Below, piece after piece: positions 1 to 7,437 of a stretch of 64,000 bases of DNA. The position numbers and the translations under genes are program-made. Under the pieces are notes generated by a model, which did not search any database, was not told where the DNA came from, and saw nothing but the letters and a program-made list of their open reading frames with translations. Position 1 is the first letter of the stretch. Each line of letters opens with the position of its first letter. The stretch is from Flammeovirgaceae bacterium UBA2786 (lineage in GTDB: Bacteria; Bacteroidota; Bacteroidia; Cytophagales; Cyclobacteriaceae): positions 1 through 64,000 of the forward strand of contig DEIA01000004.1 of NCBI GenBank assembly GCA_002352225.1, read 5' to 3'.

Positions 1-48
1 ATGATTGTGTTTATTTAAAGGTTGTTAATATTTTATTAAATGATTGGG

Positions 49-180
49 TTATCCTTCTTTGATTGGAGAACCTCCGTTGTTATGAGATTCTTTTGCAGGG
101 GCTACATCTTCATCGGTGCATGAAGTGAAAGCGATGGCAGAAAAAGAAGCAAGAAGAATGATAGCGAATAATTTTTTCAT
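49..180 (-). CDS. Small lipoprotein, 43 residues, unknown function
   Basis: A short reading frame on the minus strand begins with MKK, runs through a hydrophobic stretch and reaches a lipobox FTSC with the lipid-accepting cysteine at residue 21. Only about 22 residues follow, rich in Asp, Glu, Lys, Asn and Gly. This is the architecture of the tiny lipoproteins that are common in Bacteroidota, anchored in the inner or outer membrane. It is divergent from the histidine kinase that starts at 315, so the 134 bases between them must hold both promoters. I recognise no domain. Support is the complete signal peptide and lipobox in so short a frame. No comparison with homologues was possible. Confidence 0.6.
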   Translation of the reverse strand: MKKLFAIILLASFSAIAFTSCTDEDVAPAKESHNNGGSPIKEG

Positions 181-314
181 AGGTATTGGATTTAGTGGGT
201 TTTAAAATTATTATATATGTTGATTTAAGGTTTTGTTTTTTTTGAGTCTCTGATGAGACAAATGTGATAGCAATTCATAACTTATTTTTTTTATTTTGTC
301 AGGTCAACTTGCAT

Positions 315-2576
315 ATGTACCATAACTTTTTAAAGTATCTTAAAGTATCACTCCTTGTCTGGATGCTAATATCCGTTTGTTCAACCGTTGTTATTTCACA
401 GAATTTAAACAAAAATATAGATTCATTAGAGCAGCTTCTTTCCAAAGCTAAAGACACATCCCGGTATTCAATCCTGGTCAAGTTGCATTATGCTTATCGG
501 CCCGAATATCAAAAAGCGTATGATTATGCCTTATTAGCCTATAACCAGGCTGGAGCCTTAGGGGATAGTGTAAAGATTGTGGAGAGCGGAAGAATGGTAG
601 CTTATTCACTCGATGATATGGGAAGGAATGACGAGGTAATAGAAATACTGAACAAGGTTTTAGCAATTGCAAGACGTAATGTGGCTCGTTACCCTGCTCT
701 AAAGCTTCAGATAAAATTTATATTGAATAATGCGGGCATTGCCTATATGTATAAAGGCAACTACGACTCAGCACTTAGCTTTCATTATAAATCACTGGTA
801 TTGCGTGAAGAAGAAGGTGATAGTCGTGCGATCGGTAATTCTCATAATAATATTGGGTTGGTTTACTTTAAACTGAGAAATTTTCAACGAGCGCTCGATC
901 ATTATTTACAAGCCCTATCCATCAAGGATGAGTTAAAAGAGACCAATGACATAGAACGAATATTAACCAACATCGGGCTTTGTTATAATCAACTGGGAAA
1001 ATACGATGACGCCATCAAATCAGTTAAAAGAGCTTTATCATTTTGCGGTGAGAGTTGCCCGGCAACCGTGCGTAAGGAGGCTAATTTTGTATTGGGCTAT
1101 GCCTATCTTTATACCGATGATTTAGATAATGCAAGACTTAATCTTAAAAATTCGTTAGCATTATCAAAAGAACAAAACGATCATCGGTATTGGATCGAAA
1201 ACCTGGTGGGGTTGTCAAGAGTGGAGAATAAGCTTCAGGATTATGAAGCCAGCCTGACCTATTTAACTGAAGCAAACTCGCTTGCGCAAGGTTCCGGATT
1301 TGCTGAATTGCTCTTGGATATCTACAAGGAATCATTTAAAAATTACAGATTCATAAACGATTTTCGGAGCGAAGCATTATTTCAATCCCGCTACATCGAG
1401 CTGAAGGATAGTATTTACAGTGAGGGTTTGCTTAAAAACCTTACTACCATACAAACTAATTATGAACAGCGCGAAAACCTGAAAACCATCAGGCTAATTA
1501 ATGAAAATATTAAGCTAAAAGACGAACAGATTCAGCGTCAGCGCCTGCAATACATCTTTATTGTATTAGTTACTATACTTATAGCTTCACTTGCGGGTGT
1601 TTTGGTCTGGGCAAATAGGCGGCAGCAAAAAAATAACAATGCACTTAGTGAAGCTAAACGGATTATTGAAAAACAGAACGAAGAGCTCGTTAAAACTAAT
1701 GAAGCGCTTGATATTCGGGTTCGTGAAAAAACGATTGATTTGGTAGATACTAATACCATGTTGCAAGATGTAAACGAAGAGCTCGATAACTATATTTACC
1801 GCACAGCGCATGACATTCGCGGACCACTAGTTACATTGAAGGGCGTTTGTAATGTTGCCCTAATAGATGTAAAAGATCCACTTGCGCTGGATTATCTTAA
1901 ACGATTAGACCTTACAGCTGAAAATCTGAATACGATTCTTACGCGATTGCTTATAGTAAGTCAGATTAATCACTCCATGCTGGTGGCCCGACCGGTAGAT
2001 TTTAACCGGATTATGCAACAGGTACTCAATAAGTTTAAAACATTGCCCCCCCGAATGAAGATTGAGTGTACGCTGGCAGAGAATGTGGAGCTGAATTCAG
2101 ACTCCGATCTCGTATCCATTGTAATTGAAAACCTGGTTAGTAATGCAGTAAAATTTTACAATACTTCAGATCGCATAAATCCGTTTATAAAAATTGAAGT
2201 AGGTAAATACGATGATGATCATGTAATGATATCAGTAGAAGACAATGGTATTGGTATTGAGCCTAAAGACAGAGATACCGTGTTTCATATTTTTGTAAGA
2301 GCCTCAGAACGATCCGAAATCGGTGGCATTGGTCTTTATCTGATTAAACTTTCGGCACATAAGTTAGGCGGACAGATTTTTTTAATTCATACCTCAGAAA
2401 AAGGAACCAAGTTTATGGTACTGCTGCCTAATAATTTACAGCCTATTTTGGCCAAACGCGATGAAGATGAACAAGAGCGATTGAAAGTAAAAGAGATGCG
2501 TTCAAAGGCCGCATCTGAGTTAGGCGAAACCGATGTATTAGGACGTTACTATTCTTCCAGACGCAGAAGTAAGTAG
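315..2576 (+). CDS. TPR-repeat sensor histidine kinase
   Basis: A 753-residue membrane sensor kinase. An N-terminal signal or anchor segment (residues 8-25) is followed by tetratricopeptide repeats (about 50-350, with typical G-Y-DDAI and ALSIK-type helices). Next come a transmembrane helix (about 412-432) and a coiled coil. The kinase core has an H box AHDIRGPL with phospho-acceptor His499, an N box ENLVSNAVKFY near 605, a G1 box DNGIGI near 642 and a G2 box GGIGLYL near 669. The TPR part should lie in the periplasm, as in other Bacteroidota TPR kinases. No receiver domain and no adjacent response regulator are present, so its partner is encoded elsewhere. The ATG at 315 is preferred to a GTG at 264 because it puts the hydrophobic signal close to the N-terminus. 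The C-terminal tail after residue 715 is charged and of unknown role. Confidence 0.88.
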   Translation: MYHNFLKYLKVSLLVWMLISVCSTVVISQNLNKNIDSLEQLLSKAKDTSRYSILVKLHYAYRPEYQKAYDYALLAYNQAGALGDSVKIVESGRMVAYSLDDMGRNDEVIEILNKVLAIARRNVARYPALKLQIKFILNNAGIAYMYKGNYDSALSFHYKSLVLREEEGDSRAIGNSHNNIGLVYFKLRNFQRALDHYLQALSIKDELKETNDIERILTNIGLCYNQLGKYDDAIKSVKRALSFCGESCPATVRKEANFVLGYAYLYTDDLDNARLNLKNSLALSKEQNDHRYWIENLVGLSRVENKLQDYEASLTYLTEANSLAQGSGFAELLLDIYKESFKNYRFINDFRSEALFQSRYIELKDSIYSEGLLKNLTTIQTNYEQRENLKTIRLINENIKLKDEQIQRQRLQYIFIVLVTILIASLAGVLVWANRRQQKNNNALSEAKRIIEKQNEELVKTNEALDIRVREKTIDLVDTNTMLQDVNEELDNYIYRTAHDIRGPLVTLKGVCNVALIDVKDPLALDYLKRLDLTAENLNTILTRLLIVSQINHSMLVARPVDFNRIMQQVLNKFKTLPPRMKIECTLAENVELNSDSDLVSIVIENLVSNAVKFYNTSDRINPFIKIEVGKYDDDHVMISVEDNGIGIEPKDRDTVFHIFVRASERSEIGGIGLYLIKLSAHKLGGQIFLIHTSEKGTKFMVLLPNNLQPILAKRDEDEQERLKVKEMRSKAASELGETDVLGRYYSSRRRSK

Positions 2577-2630
2577 CCATTTTTTCAGTTTCATTTTGCA
2601 TCTTTGTGCCCTGTTTTTAAAACAATTTGG

Positions 2631-4736
2631 ATGAGCACAACCTTTACCCGCTATACAGTTACAGCCGCTTTGCCTTATGCCAACGGTCCCAAGCATATTG
2701 GGCATTTGGCTGGGGCCTATATTCCTTCCGATGTGTATGTGCGATACCTGCGCCTAACCGGCAAGGATGTTATTTTTGTTTGTGGCAGCGATGAGCACGG
2801 AACAGCAATACCCAATCAGGCTCTAAAGGAAAACACCACATCAAAAGCTATTATCGATAAATATGACGCATTAATTCGCGACTGTTTTAATAAGCTGGGG
2901 ATGTCGTTTGATATTTATCATCGCACAAGCGAACCCATTCATCACCAGACTTCGCAGGAGTTTTTTCTTGCCTTGTATAATAAAGGATTACTTACAGAGG
3001 AAGTTTCAGAACAATACTTCGATACCGAAGCAAATGTATTTCTGGCCGACCGGTATATAGTAGGAACATGCCCCAGGTGTGGCAATACAAACGCCTATGG
3101 CGATCAGTGCGAGAATTGCGGTTCCACTTTAAGCCCGCGCGAGCTGATAAATCCCCGATCCACATTAAGTGGAAAAACTCCTGTGCTAAGAGAAACCAAG
3201 CACTGGTATTTACCGCTCGAAAGATATGAGCCCTGGTTGCGCGATTGGATTCTAAAATCGCACCAGCAAGATTGGAAGCCTAATGTTTATGGTCAGTGCA
3301 AATCGTGGATCGAAGCCGGGCTTCAACCCCGCGCCATGACGCGCGACCTAGATTGGGGAATTAAAGTTCCGCTTCCGGATGCTGAAGGCAAAGTGTTATA
3401 CGTTTGGTTCGATGCTCCTGTTGGATATATCTCTGCAACGCGGGCGCTTTTTGAGGAGGTAACATCAGGCAATCTGAAATTTGCCACACCACGCAGCGAT
3501 CTGTCAAAAGCAAAGAAAGAAGATTGGAAAAAATACTGGCAGGCTGAAGACACCAGACTAATTCATTTTATTGGTAAGGATAATATTGTTTTCCATTGTA
3601 TCATATTTCCGGTTATGCTTCACACCTCCGGAGAGTTTATTGTTCCCGATAATGTGCCGGCCAATGAATTCATGAACCTGGAAGGAGATAAGATGTCGAC
3701 CAGCAGGGGTTGGTCAATTGAAATGCATGAGTACCTGGATGATTTCCCCGATAAGCCGGATGTGTTGCGCTATGCATTGCTTACCAACCTGCCTGAAGCA
3801 AAAGACAGTGAGTTTACCTGGAAGGATTTTCAGGCAAAGAACAATAATGAATTAGTAGCGATACTCGGAAACTTTGTGAACAGAGCAGTAGTACTAACGC
3901 AAAAGTATTTTGATAATAAAGTGCCTTCACAAAAGGTTTTAACAGAAGTTGATAAGAAAGCTTTAGAGGAACTTGAATTATACCCATCTAAAATAGCATC
4001 TTCCATTGAAGCATTTCGGTTTAGAGAAGCCACTGCTAACCTGATGGATCTGGCCCGTGTAGGAAATAAGTACCTGGCTGAAACAGAGCCATGGAAATTA
4101 GCCAAGACGGACATGGATAGGGTAGGAACTATTCTAAATATAGCGTTGCAGATTGCCGCGTCATTGGCAATTGTTACAGAGCCCTTTTTGCCGTTTACTT
4201 CGCGCAAACTAAAAAATATGCTTGGGGTTAGTGATCTTGCCTGGTCTGATGCCGGCAACGGTGCTTTACTAAAAGCAGGTGCTGCTTTGAACGAGGCTCC
4301 GTTATTATTCGAAAAAATTGAAGATGAAAGAATAGAAATTCAGATTAAAAAATTGATAGATAAGAAAAGAGCAGTTGAAGTTGCACAACAACCAGCAGAG
4401 CCTGCAAAGGCAGAAATATCGTTTGACGATTTTTCGAAGATGGATATTCGTATTGGAAAAATTCTGAAGGCTGAGCGTGTTGAGAAATCAAAAAAATTAT
4501 TGAAGCTGCAGGTAGATACCGGCATTGATGTACGCACCGTAATGAGTGGAATTGCCGAACACTTTGCGCCAGAGGTTGTAATTGGTAAACAGGTTACCAT
4601 TCTGGTAAACCTTGCCCCGCGAAAAATAATGGGTGTTGAATCTCAAGGCATGATTCTGATGGCTGCTGATAAAGATGGTTCGTTAAAGATGCTGTCTCCC
4701 TCAGGCGAGGTAGTACCGGGTTCGCAGGTTAGCTAA
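2631..4736 (+). CDS. metG: Methionyl-tRNA synthetase
   Basis: Charges tRNA-Met with methionine in the cytoplasm. The 701-residue protein has the class I HIGH-type motif KHIGHL near residue 21 and a Cys4 zinc knuckle (CPRCG ... CENCG, about 145-165). The KMSKS loop reads KMSTS near 355, followed by the anticodon-binding helical domain. A C-terminal tRNA-binding OB fold (FSKMDIRIGKIL, from about 600) gives the long dimeric form known from E. coli and other Bacteroidota. The ATG at 2631 was chosen over an in-frame TTG at 2604, because the sequence MSTTFTRYTVTAALPYANG lines up with the family start. The gene ends only five bases before the convergent gene at 4742. Confidence 0.97.
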   Translation: MSTTFTRYTVTAALPYANGPKHIGHLAGAYIPSDVYVRYLRLTGKDVIFVCGSDEHGTAIPNQALKENTTSKAIIDKYDALIRDCFNKLGMSFDIYHRTSEPIHHQTSQEFFLALYNKGLLTEEVSEQYFDTEANVFLADRYIVGTCPRCGNTNAYGDQCENCGSTLSPRELINPRSTLSGKTPVLRETKHWYLPLERYEPWLRDWILKSHQQDWKPNVYGQCKSWIEAGLQPRAMTRDLDWGIKVPLPDAEGKVLYVWFDAPVGYISATRALFEEVTSGNLKFATPRSDLSKAKKEDWKKYWQAEDTRLIHFIGKDNIVFHCIIFPVMLHTSGEFIVPDNVPANEFMNLEGDKMSTSRGWSIEMHEYLDDFPDKPDVLRYALLTNLPEAKDSEFTWKDFQAKNNNELVAILGNFVNRAVVLTQKYFDNKVPSQKVLTEVDKKALEELELYPSKIASSIEAFRFREATANLMDLARVGNKYLAETEPWKLAKTDMDRVGTILNIALQIAASLAIVTEPFLPFTSRKLKNMLGVSDLAWSDAGNGALLKAGAALNEAPLLFEKIEDERIEIQIKKLIDKKRAVEVAQQPAEPAKAEISFDDFSKMDIRIGKILKAERVEKSKKLLKLQVDTGIDVRTVMSGIAEHFAPEVVIGKQVTILVNLAPRKIMGVESQGMILMAADKDGSLKMLSPSGEVVPGSQVS

Positions 4737-4741
4737 AATTC

Positions 4742-5050
4742 TCAGAGCGAGTTTACAATTTTACTCCACTTGCGTTTTTGACGGGTATGAAACGTACCAA
4801 GAATGGATTCCTGCCTCTCTTCCAGGTAAGTTTGTAATTGCCCTGGCGAAGGCCGGCTTTTCAATTGCTCATAAAACCCGGCATTAATAGCTTCGATTTT
4901 ATTCCGTTGTTCCGAATCTAATCGTAATTCATGTGCCCAAAAGGAAGGATCGTAAGGTACAGCCTCCAACGATTCAGCCTCTTGCCCAAACAGGGGGCCA
5001 GATAGGGTACAAATTACCAACGTTAATAAAATCACACCGGGTTTAATCAT
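4742..5050 (-). CDS. Small exported protein, helical, unknown function
   Basis: 102 residues with a cleavable signal peptide (hydrophobic residues 5-20, cleavage likely after LFGQ). The mature part is helical and charged, with the segment LDSEQRNKIEAIN followed by a second Arg/Lys/Gln-rich helix. This resembles the helical hairpins of Spy/CpxP-like periplasmic proteins, but the diagnostic LTxxQ motif is not clear, so I leave the function open. It is convergent with metG with almost no spacing. Upstream of it on the same strand lie the tRNA-Glu terminator and gene, so it probably has its own promoter in the interval 5051-5200. Confidence 0.6.
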   Translation of the reverse strand: MIKPGVILLTLVICTLSGPLFGQEAESLEAVPYDPSFWAHELRLDSEQRNKIEAINAGFYEQLKSRPSPGQLQTYLEERQESILGTFHTRQKRKWSKIVNSL

Positions 5051-5200
5051 GCGGCAAATTTAGTGAAGCACTTTAGTACAGCCTTAAGTCAAATTCGCCT
5101 TTTAGACGAACGCGTGAAACGCATCGATAAAACGGACTGATAAAACAGATAGTGTTTGGTTGTAAAATTTTTGGGCCTGATGCGTAAAAGATGGAGAAAT

Positions 5201-5237
5201 AAAAAAAGCCTTTAACTGGTTGAAAGTCAAAGGCTTT
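5201..5237 (-). terminator. Rho-independent terminator of tRNA-Glu
   Basis: On the minus strand, directly after the tRNA, the inverted repeat AAAGCCTTT ... AAAGGCTTT forms a nine-pair stem, extended by a few pairs beyond one mismatch. It is followed by a run of seven T. Position and U-tract make it the tRNA terminator. Confidence 0.8.
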
Positions 5238-5238
5238 G

Positions 5239-5310
5239 TAGTCCGTACGGGAATCGAACCCGTGTTACCAGAATGAAAATCTGGTGTCCTAACCCCTAGA
5301 CGAACGGACC
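5239..5310 (-). tRNA. tRNA-Glu (anticodon TTC)
   Basis: A 72-base cloverleaf on the minus strand. The acceptor stem GGTCCGT pairs with ACGGACT (one G-T pair), and the D-arm contains TAGGGGTTAGGA. The anticodon stem CCAGA/TCTGG encloses the loop TTTTCAT, giving anticodon TTC. The T-arm CGGGTTCGATTCCCG is canonical. The 3' CCA is not encoded and must be added by CCA transferase. A short spurious frame across this region on the same strand is not a gene. Confidence 0.96.
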
Positions 5311-5329
5311 ATTCTAAAAATTGGAGGTG

Positions 5330-5359
5330 CAAAGATAGATTCCCGTTCTGCAATTGCAA
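5330..5359 (-). promoter_or_regulatory. Bacteroidota-type promoter of tRNA-Glu
   Basis: On the minus strand a -33 TTG (5357-5359) is followed after exactly 19 bases by the -7 element TATCTTTG (5330-5337), matching the TAnnTTTG consensus of the Bacteroidota primary sigma factor. The tRNA begins 19 bases after the -7 element. Confidence 0.75.
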
Positions 5360-5400
5360 ACGTAACCGTTAAAAAAGTTAGCCTCCATCGGTTTATTTCA

Positions 5401-5431
5401 TTGGTTTTAGCAACAAGGAAGTATAATTTTG
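5401..5431 (+). promoter_or_regulatory. gap: Bacteroidota-type promoter of gap
   Basis: TTG at 5401-5403, a 20-base spacer and TAATTTTG at 5424-5431 match the -33/-7 consensus of the Bacteroidota primary sigma factor. The ATG of gap lies 25 bases downstream. Confidence 0.7.
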
Positions 5432-5456
5432 ACATCGCATTTTAAAAATTTATACC

Positions 5457-6455
5457 ATGACAAAAGTTGGAATTAACGGCTTCGGTCGTATTGGTCGCCT
5501 GGCGTTCAGAGCTGCTATTAATCGCAAAGACATTGAGATAGTTGGAATCAATGACCTGGTTGAGCCGGATTACATGGCTTACATGTTGAAATATGATTCT
5601 ACACATGGCCGGTTTGACGGCACAGTAGAAGTGAAGGATGGTAACCTGATCGTAAACGGAAAGAAAATCCGCGTTACTGCTGAAAAAGACCCTGCTAACC
5701 TAAAGTGGTCAGAAGTTGGTGCCGAGATAGTAATTGAATCAACCGGATTATTCTTAACGCAGGCAGATGGTCAAAAACATATTGCTGCTGGTGCTAAAAA
5801 AGTTGTATTCTCAGCCCCGGCAAAAGACGATACTCCAACGTTTGTAATGGGTGTTAATCATAAAAAATTATCAGCTCAACATACTATTGTATCGAATGCT
5901 TCTTGTACCACAAACTGTCTTGCTCCGTTAGCAAAAGTATTGAACGATAAGTTTGGTATAGCCGAAGGTTTAATGAGTACGGTTCATGCCGTTACCGCTA
6001 CTCAAAAAACGGTTGACGGGCCTTCTGCAAAGGACTGGCGCGGAGGCCGTGGCGGTTTTTCTAACATTATTCCTTCTTCAACAGGGGCTGCTAAAGCTGT
6101 GGGGCTTGTACTTCCTGAATTAAAAGGAAAACTTACCGGTATGTCATTCCGTGTTCCGGTAGCCGATGTTTCTGTTGTGGATCTTACTGTAAAATTAGAT
6201 AAGGCTGCCTCTTACGAGGATATAAAGAAAGCTATGAAGGAAGCCTCAGAAGGCGAACTAAAAGGAATATTAGGATACACTGAAGATGATGTAGTATCGC
6301 AAGATTTTATTGGCGATGCGCGTACATCAATCTTTGATGCTAAAGCCGGTATTGCGCTTAACGACAAGTTTGTGAAAGTAGTTGCCTGGTACGATAACGA
6401 ATGGGGATATTCCAACAAGCTTATTGACTTAGTGCAGGAATTGGCTAAGTATTAA
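5457..6455 (+). CDS. gap: Type I glyceraldehyde-3-phosphate dehydrogenase
   Basis: Central glycolytic enzyme that oxidises and phosphorylates glyceraldehyde-3-phosphate to 1,3-bisphosphoglycerate with NAD+. The 332 residues open with the Rossmann fingerprint GINGFGRIGR. The active site SNASCTTNC carries the nucleophile Cys150. The family signature WYDNEWGYSNK is close to the C-terminus. Length and motifs are those of the type I homotetrameric enzyme. It stands alone with its own promoter upstream and a strong terminator downstream, so it is a monocistronic unit. Confidence 0.98.
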   Translation: MTKVGINGFGRIGRLAFRAAINRKDIEIVGINDLVEPDYMAYMLKYDSTHGRFDGTVEVKDGNLIVNGKKIRVTAEKDPANLKWSEVGAEIVIESTGLFLTQADGQKHIAAGAKKVVFSAPAKDDTPTFVMGVNHKKLSAQHTIVSNASCTTNCLAPLAKVLNDKFGIAEGLMSTVHAVTATQKTVDGPSAKDWRGGRGGFSNIIPSSTGAAKAVGLVLPELKGKLTGMSFRVPVADVSVVDLTVKLDKAASYEDIKKAMKEASEGELKGILGYTEDDVVSQDFIGDARTSIFDAKAGIALNDKFVKVVAWYDNEWGYSNKLIDLVQELAKY

Positions 6456-6472
6456 GACGTAGATTTATTGTA

Positions 6473-6505
6473 AAAAAAGGTTGATCATTGTGATCAACCT
6501 TTTTT
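6473..6505 (+). terminator. Rho-independent terminator of gap
   Basis: A 15-pair stem, AAAAAAGGTTGATCA / TGATCAACCTTTTTT, with a three-base loop ends in a T run. It sits 17 bases after the gap stop codon. Because it is flanked by A and T runs it could also stop transcription arriving from the opposite strand. Confidence 0.88.
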
Positions 6506-6550
6506 GTTTTTGATAAGTCGTCAAAGAAGTGCCGATAGATAACCATACCT

Positions 6551-7192
6551 CTACCGTACATCGAATAATTTTTTAATGGAAGATACCACGCTGGTGGCCA
6601 GCACAGCTCCAATAGTAGCCAGAAAAATATCTTTCTGGGCATCCCATACATCGCCCTGCGTGCCGAGGTAAGCATCGCCTTGTGCCTGAAAAAACACATC
6701 GGCTACAGCCCACTCAATCAGTTCGTAAAATGCACTTATCGATAGCGTGATTTCAAGGGGCAATACCCAGGCTACCCAAACCGGAAACCGTAACCAGTTA
6801 AGAAACATTTCGCGCATAGGGTAGGCAAGCAGAAAGCCAAAACTAAAGTGTACAATCCGGTCGTAATGGTTACGTTTAAAATTGAAAATTTCCATAAGCC
6901 AATAGCCAAAAGGATTTTCTGCATTTCTTTATTTAGATCCATACACATGCAGGCACAGGTAAATACAAATAAGTAGATAACTTAAATCACTAAACTGGTA
7001 CTTTCTGAAAGTAAAAATCAGGAAGCCCAAAAAGAAAAATACCAGGGTGTTTTCTAAAAGCCAGTTGTTAATGTCGGTAGTGCCTGCAAGAGTAGAACCC
7101 CATACACCAACAAAAACTAAAATGAATACGTGTAACCAACGGTTGGTTTTTAACGGGGTTTTGGAAGGAGAAATGGCAAGGCTAAAGGGCAT
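6551..7192 (-). pseudogene. DUF2238 (YjdF-like) membrane protein gene, interrupted by one in-frame stop
   Basis: Read straight through, this minus-strand frame encodes about 213 residues of a DUF2238-type multi-helix membrane protein. The N-terminal half contains WLLENTLVFFFLGFLIF and FSDLSYLLICIYLCLHVYGS. The C-terminal half contains RNHYDRIVHFSFGFLLAYP and a helix with YELIEWAVADVF. A single TAA at 6929-6931 splits it in the same frame with no length change. Homologues usually carry an aromatic residue near this point, so a TAT/TAC to TAA change fits. Either the gene is inactivated, or the base is a sequencing error, or the product is made as two pieces (the second could start at the ATG at 6895). 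The frame is open further upstream to 7291, but the ATG at 7192 gives the family length. Confidence 0.75.
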
Positions 7193-7437
7193 GGCTTCGG
7201 ATTTGGATATGTGGATGACTAAAAATCTTAAATCTGTTTGTGAAATCAAAATGGTATAGGCTGCACTAAAAAAGGCGATTAGGAAAGTCAATTTTTGGAT
7301 AATAGGTTAGGATTTGCGCAGCACGTGATTCCAGCGGTTTAAAACCGACTGGCCAATTAACCATTCGTTTACTATTTTGATGCAGACTGGTTATTTTTTT
7401 GCGACCTTAGCAATGGAATTAATGTTGGATTTACGTG

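Noticed and set aside
3830..4258. 142-codon open frame antisense to metG
   Set aside because: Shadow frame; metG is complete and conserved here.
5102..5359. 85-codon minus-strand frame across the tRNA-Glu region
   Set aside because: It is made from the tRNA, its terminator and promoter, which explain the sequence fully.
6445..6699. 84-codon minus-strand frame overlapping the gap terminator
   Set aside because: It runs through the terminator stem and part of the DUF2238 gene in another frame.
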